A stretch of 64,000 bases of DNA from a bacterium 336/3 (GCA_001281695.1 LJIE01000001.1:2184586-2248585), one strand, 5' to 3'; shown: positions 35,019 through 44,816, counted from the stretch's first letter. Made by a program: numbers and translations. The notes: generated from the letters alone by a model not told the origin.

Positions 35019-35983
35019 AATATTTTGGCGATTTCTTTGGCAAAATAAGAAAGAATAATATCTGCACCGGCTCTCTTAATACTCAAAAGAGCTTCTAAAA
35101 TAGCTTTTTCACCAAGCCAGCCGTTGGCAATAGCAGCTTTGAGCATGGCATATTCGCCACTTACGTTGTATGCAGCGATTGGAATATCAAAATTATCTTT
35201 AAGTAAACGAATTACATCCAAATAAGGAAGAGCAGGCTTTACCATAAGCATATCAGCACCCTCTTCGTAGTCTAAAGATGCCTCTAAAAGAGCTTCCTTA
35301 TAATTTGCAGGGTTCATTTGATAGGTTTTCTTATCTCCAAATTTAGGAGCAGACTCTAACGCATCTCTGAAAGGGCCATAAAAAGCACTTGCATATTTGG
35401 CTGTATAGGCTAAAATAGAAACATTGGTATATCCATTGGCATCTAAAGTATTCCTAAGATAACCTACACGCCCATCCATCATATCTGAGGGGGCAATGCA
35501 ATCTGTACCTGCCTGAGCTTGAGCCAAAGCCATTTTTCCTAAAGCCTCAAGCGTTTCATCATTTAAAATTTCGCCATTGCGTACTATGCCATCATGTCCG
35601 TCAGAACTGTAAGGGTCAAGGGCAATGTCTGTAAAAAGCATAACATCAGGAAAATTCTTTTTGATTTCTCTGATAGCTTTTAAATACAAGCCATTTTCAT
35701 TGTAACTCTCTGTACCAACACTATCTTTCAGGCTTTCTTCTATCTGAGGGAAGGGAGCAAAAGCCTTGATACCCAAATTTCTACATTCATTAATTTCATC
35801 CAAAAGTGTATCCAACGAAAATCGGTAGATATTGGGCATTGATGGGATTTCAACTTTTTTATTTGTACCCTCACACAAAAACACAGGAAATATAAAATCA
35901 TTTTTAGATAGCCAAGTTTCTTGTGTAAGGTTACGAATTACCTCATTTTTACGGTTTCTACGAGGGCGACGAGATAAAAACAT
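35015..35983 (-). CDS. hemB: Porphobilinogen synthase (delta-aminolevulinate dehydratase) HemB
   Basis: HemB condenses two 5-aminolevulinate molecules to porphobilinogen in haem synthesis. The 322-residue protein has the N-terminal RRPRRNR arm, the Schiff-base lysines in YTAKYASAFYGPF and MLMVKPALPYLDVI, and GDKKTYQMNPAN. The metal site reads ALDPYSSDGHDGIV, with Asp residues where zinc-dependent enzymes have three Cys, so it is the magnesium/potassium type. It lies between accD (5 bp away) and the sprF-like gene, which it overlaps, suggesting an accD-hemB-sprF transcript. Confidence 0.96.
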   Translation of the reverse strand: MFLSRRPRRNRKNEVIRNLTQETWLSKNDFIFPVFLCEGTNKKVEIPSMPNIYRFSLDTLLDEINECRNLGIKAFAPFPQIEESLKDSVGTESYNENGLYLKAIREIKKNFPDVMLFTDIALDPYSSDGHDGIVRNGEILNDETLEALGKMALAQAQAGTDCIAPSDMMDGRVGYLRNTLDANGYTNVSILAYTAKYASAFYGPFRDALESAPKFGDKKTYQMNPANYKEALLEASLDYEEGADMLMVKPALPYLDVIRLLKDNFDIPIAAYNVSGEYAMLKAAIANGWLGEKAILEALLSIKRAGADIILSYFAKEIAKIL

Positions 35984-35988
35984 ATTTT

Positions 35989-36846
35989 TTATTGCTTATT
36001 ATTTGCAATCATATTAAATAATGAAGTCAATTGGTCTTTAAGGTCTTTGCGATGCACAATGAAATCCAAAAATCCATGTTCCAATACAAATTCAGAAGTT
36101 TGGAAACCAGAAGGCAAATCTCTACCAATGGTTTCTCTGATAACTCTTGGTCCTGCAAAGCCAATCAAAGCACCTGGTTCAGCAATATTGAAGTCTCCAA
36201 GCATAGCATAAGAGGCTGTTACACCACCCGTTGTAGGGTCAGTGAGCAACGAAACATAAGGTACACCAGCTTTATCCAAAAGAGCTAATTTAGCAGAAGT
36301 TTTAGCCATTTGCATAAGTGAAAAGCCAGCTTCCATCATACGAGCTCCACCTGAACGAGAAATCATCAGGAAGGGTAATTTATTGGCTAAAGCATGGTCA
36401 ATAGCTCTTGAGATTTTTTCGCCTACCACAGAACCCATTGAGCCACCAATGAAACTAAAATCCATACAAGCCACAACAATTTCTACACCATTCATTTTGC
36501 CATGAGCAGTACGTACAGCATCTTTGAGGTTTGTTTTCTTTTGAGAATCTTTAACACGACTGGGATAGTCTTTGGTATCGAAGAATTTGAGAGGGTCAGC
36601 AGAACTCATTGTAGCATCAAGCTCAGTGAATTCGTTGTTATCAAATAAAACTTCAAAATACTCTTCAGAACCAATGCGTTCGTGGTGTCCACAATTAAGG
36701 CAAGTATAAAAATTTTCTTGAAGTTCTCGAGTAAGCATTACTTTTTTACACGAAGGGCATTTGTACCATAATCCATCAGGAGATTCTTTCTTTTGTGATG
36801 TAGGAGTCTGGATACCTTTTTCTTGTCTAATAAACCAACTACTCAT
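35989..36846 (-). CDS. accD: Acetyl-CoA carboxylase carboxyltransferase subunit beta
   Basis: AccD is the beta subunit of the carboxyltransferase that makes malonyl-CoA, the first step of fatty acid synthesis. The 285-residue protein starts with the zinc ribbon (CPSCKKVML, then CLNCGHH) and continues with the crotonase-like carboxyltransferase domain: [36 protein letters not shown] and [15 protein letters not shown]. All four zinc cysteines are present. The partner accA is not in the window. The gene is first in a probable operon with hemB. Confidence 0.97.
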   Translation of the reverse strand: MSSWFIRQEKGIQTPTSQKKESPDGLWYKCPSCKKVMLTRELQENFYTCLNCGHHERIGSEEYFEVLFDNNEFTELDATMSSADPLKFFDTKDYPSRVKDSQKKTNLKDAVRTAHGKMNGVEIVVACMDFSFIGGSMGSVVGEKISRAIDHALANKLPFLMISRSGGARMMEAGFSLMQMAKTSAKLALLDKAGVPYVSLLTDPTTGGVTASYAMLGDFNIAEPGALIGFAGPRVIRETIGRDLPSGFQTSEFVLEHGFLDFIVHRKDLKDQLTSLFNMIANNKQ

Positions 36847-36972
36847 TTGTTTTTTTGTTAATATAAATGGTTGAAAATCTAATTCTTTGCAATATTTTTA
36901 CAGAAAAATGCCTCCAAAAATACAAAGTTTTTTCAAAAAAACGGATTTTGAGGCTAAAACTTTACACAAATT

Positions 36973-38004
36973 ATGCAAATCACCTATACACCTTATACAT
37001 TTGATTTCAAATTTGAGGCAGGTACCTCAAGAGGAGTCCTTACGCAAAAAAAGAATTATTTTATTAAAATAGTTGATAAACAAGGAAATACAGGTATAGG
37101 AGAGGTGAATGTACTCAAAGGCTTGAGTATAGATGACAGAGAAGACTTTAAAGAAAAATTGGAAATTATCTTAAAACAATATCAGGAAAACGAAATAGAT
37201 GAACACTTACTAAACAAATTTCCTTCAGTTCGTTTTGCCCTTGAAACAGCTCAAAAAGACCTTGAAAATGGAGGTAATAAAATTATTTATCCTACAAAAT
37301 TTACGGAAGGGACACATTTTATTCCTATCAATGGGCTGATATGGATGGGAAATAAAGAGCATATGCTTTCACAAATTGCAGAAAAAGTGAAATCTGGTTT
37401 CAATTGTCTCAAAATGAAGATTGGAGCAATCAATTTTGAAGAGGAACTCGAAATTTTACGTTTCATCCGAAAAGAGTTTTCAGAAAAAGATATGATTCTA
37501 AGGGTAGATGCCAATGGTGCTTTTAGCCCAGAAACAGCTTTGGAAAAACTCAAAAAACTATCTGATTTTCAGCTACATTCTATTGAGCAACCCATACAAC
37601 CCACGCAATACGAACAAATGGCATATTTGTGTGAACATTCGCCTGTCCCCATTGCTTTAGATGAAGAATTAATTGGTATTCAAGATTATAATGAAAAAAA
37701 GAAACTCTTAGAAACTCTCAAACCTCCTTATATTATTTTGAAACCTGCTTTGCTTGGTGGCTTTCAGAAGAGTGAAGAATGGATTGAATTGGCTGAAAAA
37801 CAGCAGATAAATTGGTGGGTTACTTCAGCTCTAGAAGGTAATATCGGACTCAATGCTATTGCCCAATGGACAAGCCATTTGGCTTACAAAGGGCATCAGG
37901 GGCTTGGAACAGGGCAACTCTACACCAACAACATTCCAAGCCCATTGGTAGTGGATAAAGGCCTTTTAAAATATGATAAAACATTTGGTTGGGGAAAGGT
38001 TTAA
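36973..38004 (+). CDS. menC: o-Succinylbenzoate synthase MenC (enolase superfamily)
   Basis: MenC dehydrates SHCHC to o-succinylbenzoate in menaquinone synthesis. The 343-residue protein has the enolase-superfamily pattern: lysine in LKMKIGA, metal ligands Asp in LRVDANGAF, Glu in SIEQPIQP and Asp/Glu in ALDEELIG, then a Lys in ILKPALLGG. The C-terminal block TSALEGNIGLNAIAQW is typical of MenC rather than of dipeptide epimerases. The ATG at 36973 gives the usual N-terminus; an ATG at 36907 is in another frame. menA lies 2 kb downstream but not in the same operon. The gene overlaps the convergent MlaF-like gene by 4 bp. Confidence 0.88.
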   Translation: MQITYTPYTFDFKFEAGTSRGVLTQKKNYFIKIVDKQGNTGIGEVNVLKGLSIDDREDFKEKLEIILKQYQENEIDEHLLNKFPSVRFALETAQKDLENGGNKIIYPTKFTEGTHFIPINGLIWMGNKEHMLSQIAEKVKSGFNCLKMKIGAINFEEELEILRFIRKEFSEKDMILRVDANGAFSPETALEKLKKLSDFQLHSIEQPIQPTQYEQMAYLCEHSPVPIALDEELIGIQDYNEKKKLLETLKPPYIILKPALLGGFQKSEEWIELAEKQQINWWVTSALEGNIGLNAIAQWTSHLAYKGHQGLGTGQLYTNNIPSPLVVDKGLLKYDKTFGWGKV

Positions 38005-38750
38005 TTCTTCTTCAAATCCCTTACCAATTGAGAGCAGAATAGGAATTCTTGTAACGAAGGAACTTCTGTATCTAAAATGTTATGCTTTGTACCTTCCCAA
38101 ACTTTTAAACCTTTGTATAAGAACATGATATAATCGCCAATACCCATTACAGAGTTCATATCGTGGGTAACGACTACTGTGGTGGTTTGGTATTCTTCTG
38201 TAATTTCTTGGATAAGTTCATCAATTTTGATTGCTGTGAGAGGGTCTAGACCAGAGTTGGGTTCGTCACAGAATAAATACTTGGAATTGAGAACAATAGC
38301 TCTTGCAATACCTACACGTTTTTTCATACCACCCGAAATTTCTGAAGGCATGCGTTTGGCTGCATGATCAAGCCCAACACGTTTCAAACAAAATGCTACT
38401 CTATCTTCTTTTTCGCTTTTACTCATGTTGGTAAGCATGTGTAAAGGAAAAATTACATTTTCTTCTACGGTTTTGGAGTCGAAAAGGGCAGAACCTTGAA
38501 AGAGCATTCCTATTTCCTGACGAATATCTCGTTTGGTTTCATTATCGCCATCAGTAAAATCTCTACCATCAAACAAAACAGAGCCTTGTTCGGGATGAAT
38601 GAGTCCTACAATACATTTTAAAAGTACACTTTTTCCTGTTCCACTACCACCAATAATAAGGCTACATTTCCCTTTTTCAAATGCACCATTGATATTATCT
38701 AAAATCGTTCTTCCTTCAAACGATTTACATACATTTTTAATTTCTATCAT
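38001..38750 (-). CDS. MlaF-like ABC transporter ATP-binding protein
   Basis: A 249-residue ATPase of the Mla/Mce (Ttg2A) phospholipid-transport group. Walker A is GGSGTGKSVLLK, the signature ISGGMKKRVGIARAI has the SGGM variant typical of MlaF, and Walker B is LFCDEPNSGLDP. The H loop is VVTHDM. In many genomes a MlaE-type permease gene is next to it. Here the upstream neighbour is trxA on the other strand, so the permease must be elsewhere. The role in lipid trafficking between membranes is inferred from the family. Confidence 0.88.
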   Translation of the reverse strand: MIEIKNVCKSFEGRTILDNINGAFEKGKCSLIIGGSGTGKSVLLKCIVGLIHPEQGSVLFDGRDFTDGDNETKRDIRQEIGMLFQGSALFDSKTVEENVIFPLHMLTNMSKSEKEDRVAFCLKRVGLDHAAKRMPSEISGGMKKRVGIARAIVLNSKYLFCDEPNSGLDPLTAIKIDELIQEITEEYQTTTVVVTHDMNSVMGIGDYIMFLYKGLKVWEGTKHNILDTEVPSLQEFLFCSQLVRDLKKN

Positions 38751-38943
38751 AGCTTTCTGTAACTAATGCTCAAAAATAGGTTTATTTCCTCAAACAAACA
38801 AAAAACGATTCTACTTTGGAACTTTCTTTTTGTTGAAAATGTATTAATAAAAGAATAAACAAAAGCCTCAAAAATGAGTTTTATTTTTTTGAGAAATGTT
38901 TTTTGTTCAAAATAAAAGTTCTATTATATAAAAAATTAAAATC

Positions 38944-39261
38944 ATGGGTAAAAAAACTGTAGAAATCACAGATGCAAACTTTCAAGACATTATCAACTCT
39001 GATGTGCCTGTACTTGTAGATTTTTGGGCTGAATGGTGTGGTCCTTGTTTGATGCTTGGTCCAACTGTTGAAGAATTGGCTGAAGAAATGGAGGGTAAAG
39101 CAATTGTAGGTAAATTGAATGTAGATTTGAACCCCAACGTTACGGCTCAGTTTGGTGTAAGAAGCATCCCAACCTTGCTTGTATTTAAGGGTGGAGAGAT
39201 GATCAACAAACAAGTAGGAGTTGTTCCTAAAGCAACATTAGCAAAAATGTTAGAAGTATAA
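38944..39261 (+). CDS. trxA: Thioredoxin
   Basis: A 105-residue thioredoxin with the standard redox motif WCGPC in VDFWAEWCGPC, the buried Asp before it, and the cis-proline in VRSIPTLLVFKGG. There is no signal peptide, so it is cytoplasmic. It would serve as a general disulfide reductant with thioredoxin reductase. The gene is alone between divergent and convergent neighbours, with 193 bp upstream in which I see no clear promoter match, and it ends at a strong terminator shared with infC. Confidence 0.97.
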   Translation: MGKKTVEITDANFQDIINSDVPVLVDFWAEWCGPCLMLGPTVEELAEEMEGKAIVGKLNVDLNPNVTAQFGVRSIPTLLVFKGGEMINKQVGVVPKATLAKMLEV

Positions 39262-39288
39262 AAAAAGAGGCTTTCAGCCTCTTTTTTA
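39260..39288. terminator. Bidirectional terminator trxA/infC
   Basis: AAAAAAGAGGCT, loop TTC, AGCCTCTTTTTT: a 12-bp stem with U-tracts on both strands. Confidence 0.92.
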
Positions 39289-39294
39289 TTGTAT

Positions 39295-39846
39295 CTATTT
39301 TTTGCCTTTTACAACAGGGGCGATAATTACAATCATCTTTTTGCCTTCCATTTGCAGGGCGTGTTCGGGTTTGCCAAAATCTGCGAGTTGCTCAATGAAT
39401 TTCTTCAAAATCTGCTCTCCACGTTCTTTAAAAACAATCGTTCTACCAACAAATTGTACATAAGCTCTTACTTTTGAACCTTCTTTAAGAAAACTTTCAG
39501 CATGTTTGAGCTTGAAGTTGAAATCGTGGTCATCAGTGTTAGGTCCAAATCTAATTTCTTTCACAATTGTCTTCTGAGCCTTTGCCTTCATTTCTTTCTG
39601 CTTCTTCTTATGCTCATACTTAAATTTGGAATAATCCACAATTCTACAAATAGGTGGGTCAGATTTTGCATTGATTTCCACCAAATCCAAGCCTTGCTCT
39701 TGTGCAATACTTAGTGCATCTTTGATGTCATAGACACCTACTTCTACGTTTTCGCCTACCAAACGAACTTGCGAAACTCTGATTTTTTCGTTTATTCGGA
39801 ATAGCTCCTCTTCTTTGCCCTTCCGAAAGGGTGTTCTTGGATTAAT
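39295..39846 (-). CDS. infC: Translation initiation factor IF-3 with an AUU start codon
   Basis: IF-3 binds the 30S subunit and checks the start codon and initiator tRNA. The protein is 183 residues from an ATT codon at 39846-39844: the N-terminal domain includes ELFRINEKIRV and VRLVGENVEVG, the linker is Lys-rich, and the C-terminal domain has IVKEIRFGPN and FVGRTIVFKERG. No ATG exists in the N-terminal part. Reading on from the 156-residue ATG-like frame loses the conserved INEKIR block, so the ATT is supported. A strong Shine-Dalgarno GGAGGT (39856-39851) lies just upstream, and IF-3 discriminates against AUU in other bacteria, giving autoregulation. rpmI and rplT, which usually follow, are absent. 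Confidence 0.93.
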   Translation of the reverse strand: MNPRTPFRKGKEEELFRINEKIRVSQVRLVGENVEVGVYDIKDALSIAQEQGLDLVEINAKSDPPICRIVDYSKFKYEHKKKQKEMKAKAQKTIVKEIRFGPNTDDHDFNFKLKHAESFLKEGSKVRAYVQFVGRTIVFKERGEQILKKFIEQLADFGKPEHALQMEGKKMIVIIAPVVKGKK

Positions 39847-39850
39847 AATG

Positions 39851-39856
39851 ACCTCC
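39851..39856 (-). promoter_or_regulatory. Strong Shine-Dalgarno that fixes the AUU start of infC
   Basis: On the minus strand the sequence is GGAGGT, then C, then ATT ATT AAT. The second ATT is 5 nt from GGAGG, the best spacing. Such a strong site is rare in Bacteroidetes and supports non-AUG initiation. Confidence 0.75.
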
Positions 39857-40057
39857 TTTTTTAGTTGAAATTATAATTGCAAATATGTACAAAAAAGATG
39901 CAAATGGCAATATATTAACAAGAAAAATTAAATAAATAGTAGAATATTTTTTGATGATGGGAATGATTAGCTCAAGTTTTACAGAAATGAGAAAGAAAAA
40001 AAGGATAAGGAGAAAGTCTTTTTTCTTACTTGTTATTACCTTTTTCTAATCAAAGGT

Positions 40058-40088
40058 TTTGTGAAAAGAAAAAATACCTGTAATTTTG
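40058..40088 (+). promoter_or_regulatory. Promoter of menA
   Basis: TTTG at 40058-40061, 19 bp, then TAATTTTG at 40081-40088: both boxes match the Bacteroidetes consensus. It decides the menA start, because the longer frame starting GTG at 40061 would begin inside the promoter. Confidence 0.7.
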
Positions 40089-40105
40089 CAGAAATTTTAT
40101 TTTGT

Positions 40106-41014
40106 ATGAAAGCTTGGCTCAAAGCCTTTCGCCTCAGAACGCTTCCCTTAGCTCTTACCAGTATTGGTATGGGTGCTATTTTAGCGACTATGTACCAAAA
40201 ATTTAATATTTTTGTATTTCTCTTGAGCATTCTTACGACGATTTTCCTGCAAATTCTTTCTAACATCGCAAACGACTATGGCGACTCTGTCAGTGGTGTG
40301 GATAGCATGGAAAGAGAAGGGCCTACCCGAACAGTACAGACTGGAGAAATCTCAAAATCTACGATGAAAAAAGCAATATTTATATTTATTGCTTTGAGTT
40401 TCATCTCAGGGATAAGCCTTTTGTATATGGCATTTTTTTACACTCAAACAGAAAATTCTTGGCAATATTTCCTTAGCTTTTTAGGAATAGGCTTGTTGGC
40501 TATTGTGGCAGCCATTGCCTATACTGTGGGCAAACGCCCTTATGGTTATATGGGCTTAGGTGATTTATCTGTTTTGTTGTTTTTTGGTTGGGTAGGTGTG
40601 ATAGGCTCCTTTTTCTTGCATACACATACTTTTGAGTGGGATCTGCTTCTGCCTGCAACTTCGTGTGGACTGTTCTCGGTGGCTGTACTCAATGTAAATA
40701 ATATCAGAGATATTGAATCAGACAAAAAAGCTGGAAAAAACTCTATTCCTGTTCGTTTAGGAAGAGAAAAAGCTGTTTTATATCATTATTTTATCTTAGG
40801 AACTTCCATTTTATTTACACTATTGTATGCTATGAAGCATTTTCAAGAGTGGTATCAATATGCCTTTTTACTAACAATACCTTTGCTAATTCGTAATGCA
40901 TGGGCTGTAAAAAAACTAAAAGGATTAGCTTTAGATCCTTTTTTAAAACAAATGGCTTTAACAGCTCTTTTATATGTCATTACCTTTGGTTTAGGAATCT
41001 GGCTTCGGTCTTGA
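40106..41014 (+). CDS. menA: 1,4-dihydroxy-2-naphthoate polyprenyltransferase MenA
   Basis: MenA joins the isoprenoid tail to dihydroxynaphthoate in menaquinone synthesis. The 302-residue UbiA-type membrane protein starts MKAWLKAFRLRTLPLAL, the typical MenA N-terminus, and has about nine helices. The first Asp-rich site is NIANDYGDSVSGVD, and the second is NNIRDIESDKKAGKNS. The intervening GPTRTVQTGEIS and YTVGKRPYGYMGLGD are family blocks. The ATG at 40106 was chosen over the GTG at 40061 because of the promoter. Together with menC it shows a classical menaquinone pathway. Confidence 0.95.
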   Translation: MKAWLKAFRLRTLPLALTSIGMGAILATMYQKFNIFVFLLSILTTIFLQILSNIANDYGDSVSGVDSMEREGPTRTVQTGEISKSTMKKAIFIFIALSFISGISLLYMAFFYTQTENSWQYFLSFLGIGLLAIVAAIAYTVGKRPYGYMGLGDLSVLLFFGWVGVIGSFFLHTHTFEWDLLLPATSCGLFSVAVLNVNNIRDIESDKKAGKNSIPVRLGREKAVLYHYFILGTSILFTLLYAMKHFQEWYQYAFLLTIPLLIRNAWAVKKLKGLALDPFLKQMALTALLYVITFGLGIWLRS

Positions 41015-41041
41015 AACCCAAAATATTTTTAATTAACTTTG
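41011..41041 (+). promoter_or_regulatory. Promoter of gcvP
   Basis: TTG at 41011-41013, 20 bp, then TAACTTTG at 41034-41041, an exact -7 match. It overlaps the end of menA and a possible TTG start at 41039, so the ATG at 41084 is the better start. Confidence 0.65.
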
Positions 41042-41083
41042 CGTCCAATTTTAGAAAACATCAAAGCATTTCGTAAAAATCCA

Positions 41084-43990
41084 ATGAAAATCAACCTCAC
41101 ACAATCCGAAAAATTTGAAAACCGTCATCACGGATATTTTGGAAAAGATTTCCAAGAAATGTTGGCTACTGTAGGAGTGAAATCGTTAGACGAACTCATT
41201 GAACAAACCGTACCGGCTTCTATCCGCCTCAAATCGCCCTTGAAAGTAACAGAGCCACAAGGCGAACACGAGTTTTTACAAAATTTCAAAAAAATAGCTC
41301 AAAAAAATAAGGTTTTCAAATCTTATATCGGAATGGGTTATTACGATACTTTTACACCCAATGTTATTCTACGCAATATATTAGAAAATCCAGCTTGGTA
41401 CACAGCCTACACACCTTATCAGGCAGAAATTGCTCAAGGTCGTTTGGAGGCTCTTATCAATTACCAAACAATGGTGATTGACCTTACAGGTATGGAAATT
41501 GCCAATGCGTCTCTTTTGGATGAGGCAACAGCAGCAGCAGAAGCCATGAACATGCTTTATGCTCAGAAAAAAGCTGAAAAGAAAGATGCCCATACTATTT
41601 TTGTATCACAAGAATTATTCCCACAAACCATTGATGTACTCAAAACAAGAGCGATTCCTGTGGGTATCAATATTGAGGTGGGTGACCATAACAAAGTAGA
41701 TTTAACTCGTAAAGATTTGTATGCTGTTTTTGTACAATATCCTGCTCAAAATGGAGATGTGTACGATTACACTGATTTTATAGCAACAGCCAAAGAACAA
41801 AACGTATTTGTAGCTGTAGCTTCCGATTTACTGGCTCTTACAATCTTGAAATCACCAGGTGAAATGGGTGCTGATGTGGTGATAGGTAGCTCTCAGCGTT
41901 TTGGTGTACCTATGGGTTATGGTGGACCTCATGCTGCATTTTTCGCTACAAAAGAAGAATACAAACGCCATATACCTGGCCGTATTATTGGTGTTTCTAT
42001 TGATGCTCATGGAAATAAAGCGTACAGAATGGCTCTCCAGACTCGTGAGCAACATATTCGTCGTGAAAAAGCAACTTCCAATATCTGTACAGCCCAAGTA
42101 TTACTTTCTGTAATGGCTGGTATGTATGGTGTATATCATGGAGCAGAAGGTTTGCAACAAATTGCACAAAAAGTTTATGGATTGGCTGAACTCTTGAAAA
42201 AAGGATTAACAAGCCTTGGCTACACAGTTCAAAACCAAAACCATTTTGATACACTTAAAATAGCTGTAACTGATAAAACGGCTATCCAGAAAATAGCTGA
42301 AGCCAAAGAAGTAAACTTCCGTTATTTTGAAAATGAAAATTCAATATCTGTTGCTTTAGACGAAACTACGACAATAGCAGATATTAAAGTTGTTTTACAA
42401 ATTTTAGCAGAAGCAAAAAATACAAATTTAAGTTTTGATGTAGAGCAAGAAAGTCAAAATATTAGCTTGAGCCTGCCCGAAAACTTAGTGAGAAAGTCAT
42501 CTTACATGACTCATCCTGTTTTCAATACGTATCATACTGAGCATGAAATGCTTAGATACATGAAACAGCTTGAAAACAAAGATTTATCATTGGTACATTC
42601 TATGATTTCTTTGGGTAGCTGTACCATGAAACTCAATGCTACTGCCGAAATGATTCCTGTTACTTGGGCTGAAATGGGTAAAATACATCCTTTTGTACCT
42701 CAATATCAGGCTTTAGGCTATAAAGAAATGATAGACTCTCTTTCTACTTGGCTTGCTGAAATTACTGGTTTTGATGCTGTTTCGATGCAACCCAATTCAG
42801 GAGCTCAAGGAGAGTATGCTGGTCTGATGGTGATTCGTGCTTACCACGAAAGTAGAGGAGAAGGACACAGAAACATAGCTCTGATTCCTGCTTCGGCTCA
42901 TGGAACGAACCCTGCTTCGGCTGTCATGGCTGGTATGCATGTGGTAGTTACCAAAACAGATGAAAACGGAAATATTGATGTAGCTGATTTAAAAGCAAAA
43001 GCAGAGCAATACAAAGATAGTCTTTCTTGTTTGATGGTTACGTATCCCTCAACACATGGTGTGTTTGAAGAATCTATCCAAGAAATATGTGCTTTGATAC
43101 ACAGTTATGGTGGACAAGTATATATGGATGGTGCAAACATGAATGCTCAGGTAGGGCTTACTTCACCTGGTAACATTGGTGCTGATGTTTGTCACTTGAA
43201 TTTACATAAAACATTCTGTATTCCTCACGGTGGTGGTGGACCTGGTATGGGACCTATCTGTATGAAGGCTCATTTGGCTCCATTTATGGCAAACCATAGT
43301 GTTGTGAAATTTTTAGATAATAATATGTCGGCTGTTTCGGCTGCACCTTTTGGTAGCTCAAGCATTTTAGCGATTTCTTATACCTATATTGCTATGATGG
43401 GAGGAGCAGGCTTGACAAGAGCTACACAAATGGCTATTTTGAATGCTAACTACATCAAAGAACGTTTGGCAGGTCATTATCCTGTATTGTACTCTGGAAA
43501 AAATGGCAGAGCAGCTCACGAAATGATTTTAGATTGCAGACCCTTCAAAGCGTTTGGTGTTGAAGCAGAAGATATTGCAAAACGTTTGATGGATTATGGT
43601 TTCCATGCTCCTACACTTTCTTTCCCTGTGGCAGGTACACTCATGGTAGAACCTACAGAAAGTGAAAGCAAAGCAGAATTAGACCGTTTCTGTGATGCCA
43701 TGATTGAAATTAGAAATGAAATCAGAGAAATTGAGCAGGGTAAATATGACCAAAAAGTAAATGTGCTTAAAAATGCACCTCATACAGCTCAAATAGCTCT
43801 TGCAGAAAACTGGACGTTGCCTTACACTCGTGAAAAAGCTGTATTCCCGCTTGCATACGTGAAGAAAACCAAGTTCTGGCCTGCTGTAAGCCGTATTGAT
43901 AGTGCTTACGGTGATAGAAATCTGATTTGTAGCTGTATTCCTGTAGAGGCATACGCTCAAGAAGAAAAAACAGCAGGTGCAACTGCTTAG
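41084..43990 (+). CDS. gcvP: Aminomethyl-transferring glycine dehydrogenase (glycine cleavage P protein)
   Basis: The P protein decarboxylates glycine with pyridoxal phosphate and passes the aminomethyl group to lipoyl-GcvH. The 968-residue protein is the fused (alpha plus beta) form. The N-terminal half begins [12 protein letters not shown]; the C-terminal half carries the PLP lysine in [19 protein letters not shown]. Other blocks are [24 protein letters not shown] and [14 protein letters not shown]. The length is normal for the fused type. gcvT and gcvH are not in the window. It has its own promoter and a strong terminator, so it is monocistronic here. Confidence 0.96.
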   Translation: MKINLTQSEKFENRHHGYFGKDFQEMLATVGVKSLDELIEQTVPASIRLKSPLKVTEPQGEHEFLQNFKKIAQKNKVFKSYIGMGYYDTFTPNVILRNILENPAWYTAYTPYQAEIAQGRLEALINYQTMVIDLTGMEIANASLLDEATAAAEAMNMLYAQKKAEKKDAHTIFVSQELFPQTIDVLKTRAIPVGINIEVGDHNKVDLTRKDLYAVFVQYPAQNGDVYDYTDFIATAKEQNVFVAVASDLLALTILKSPGEMGADVVIGSSQRFGVPMGYGGPHAAFFATKEEYKRHIPGRIIGVSIDAHGNKAYRMALQTREQHIRREKATSNICTAQVLLSVMAGMYGVYHGAEGLQQIAQKVYGLAELLKKGLTSLGYTVQNQNHFDTLKIAVTDKTAIQKIAEAKEVNFRYFENENSISVALDETTTIADIKVVLQILAEAKNTNLSFDVEQESQNISLSLPENLVRKSSYMTHPVFNTYHTEHEMLRYMKQLENKDLSLVHSMISLGSCTMKLNATAEMIPVTWAEMGKIHPFVPQYQALGYKEMIDSLSTWLAEITGFDAVSMQPNSGAQGEYAGLMVIRAYHESRGEGHRNIALIPASAHGTNPASAVMAGMHVVVTKTDENGNIDVADLKAKAEQYKDSLSCLMVTYPSTHGVFEESIQEICALIHSYGGQVYMDGANMNAQVGLTSPGNIGADVCHLNLHKTFCIPHGGGGPGMGPICMKAHLAPFMANHSVVKFLDNNMSAVSAAPFGSSSILAISYTYIAMMGGAGLTRATQMAILNANYIKERLAGHYPVLYSGKNGRAAHEMILDCRPFKAFGVEAEDIAKRLMDYGFHAPTLSFPVAGTLMVEPTESESKAELDRFCDAMIEIRNEIREIEQGKYDQKVNVLKNAPHTAQIALAENWTLPYTREKAVFPLAYVKKTKFWPAVSRIDSAYGDRNLICSCIPVEAYAQEEKTAGATA

Positions 43991-44008
43991 TAATTTGATT
44001 AAAATGAT

Positions 44009-44046
44009 AAAAGTCTCTAAAAATTAATTTTTAGAGACTTTTTATT
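44009..44046. terminator. Bidirectional terminator after gcvP
   Basis: A near-perfect 17-bp palindrome (AAAAGTCTCTAAAAATT and its complement) with A and T tracts at both ends. Confidence 0.88.
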
Positions 44047-44050
44047 TATT

Positions 44051-44806
44051 TCATTTTTTGCCTGAGACTACTTTTAGTTCTTCAAACATACAATTTCTAT
44101 CTTTATCTAAAAGATACAAAGTATCTTTATTTTCTAAAATTATACAAGATTGTTCAAAGGAAAAATCTTCATCTACATTAATACTATAACCAACTAAATC
44201 TCCTTTATTATTAAAAAGATTCATCCTTTCTATAATACCATTTTCATTTGAGTCAAAAGTTTCACTACTTTTATATCCTTTGACATAGCCAACACTTTTT
44301 TCAAAATTCAAATCGTAATTTCTATCATAAGAAATGGTAGTAACATCTGATGATTTTTTTAGAACAGTCTTTAAAGCTGTGGCGTCTATATTCCAGTGAT
44401 AAGTATAATTTTTATCTTCTTGATAGTTTTTATTAGCATACCAATAGCGAAGAGCCACAAGAGTCATAACAATAGCATAAATAACTAAAAATGTTTGAGT
44501 ACGATTTTTCTTTGCTTTTGGAGCTTTGTCGATTTCTGTGTTTGTACAATTATTTTCAGTTATTTCACTACTCAATTCTGAGTCAGAATATTCTTTTTTT
44601 TCTAAAAAACTTTCTACTTTCTCACTGTCCTGCTCTAAAACGGTTATTTCTCCATATATTCCAACAAAATTTAAAGAAGGATATAAATTATTTTCTACTC
44701 GACGAGCTATATACCATATTTTATTAGCCTCTAAAAGAGCCACTAATTTAAAATATGTAAGTTCATTGTCTATTTTAAAAATTACTTTTTCGTTTTGATT
44801 TTCCAT
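44051..44806 (-). CDS. DUF2007-like membrane-anchored hypothetical protein
   Basis: A 251-residue protein from the ATG at 44806. Residues 5-70 (FKIDNELTYFKLVALLEANKI and NFVGIYGEITVLEQDSEKVE) resemble DUF2007, a small putative signalling domain. A Lys-rich linker and a single membrane helix (TFLVIYAIVMTLVALRYWY) follow at about 105-125. The C-terminal 125 residues form an extracytoplasmic domain of alternating strands that I cannot name. An ATG at 44836 is also possible, but it overlaps the upstream TPR gene by 20 bp and adds no conserved sequence. The function is unknown. Confidence 0.7.
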   Translation of the reverse strand: MENQNEKVIFKIDNELTYFKLVALLEANKIWYIARRVENNLYPSLNFVGIYGEITVLEQDSEKVESFLEKKEYSDSELSSEITENNCTNTEIDKAPKAKKNRTQTFLVIYAIVMTLVALRYWYANKNYQEDKNYTYHWNIDATALKTVLKKSSDVTTISYDRNYDLNFEKSVGYVKGYKSSETFDSNENGIIERMNLFNNKGDLVGYSINVDEDFSFEQSCIILENKDTLYLLDKDRNCMFEELKVVSGKK

Positions 44807-44816
44807 AGATTCAATT

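Noticed and set aside
40061-40105. N-terminal extension of MenA from GTG at 40061
   Set aside because: It begins inside the promoter, and the extra residues are not MenA-like.
41039-41083. N-terminal extension of GcvP from TTG at 41039
   Set aside because: It overlaps the -7 box; [17 protein letters not shown] is the normal start.
41381-44000. Several 70-90 codon frames antisense to gcvP
   Set aside because: They are shadows of a strongly conserved gene, with no family similarity.
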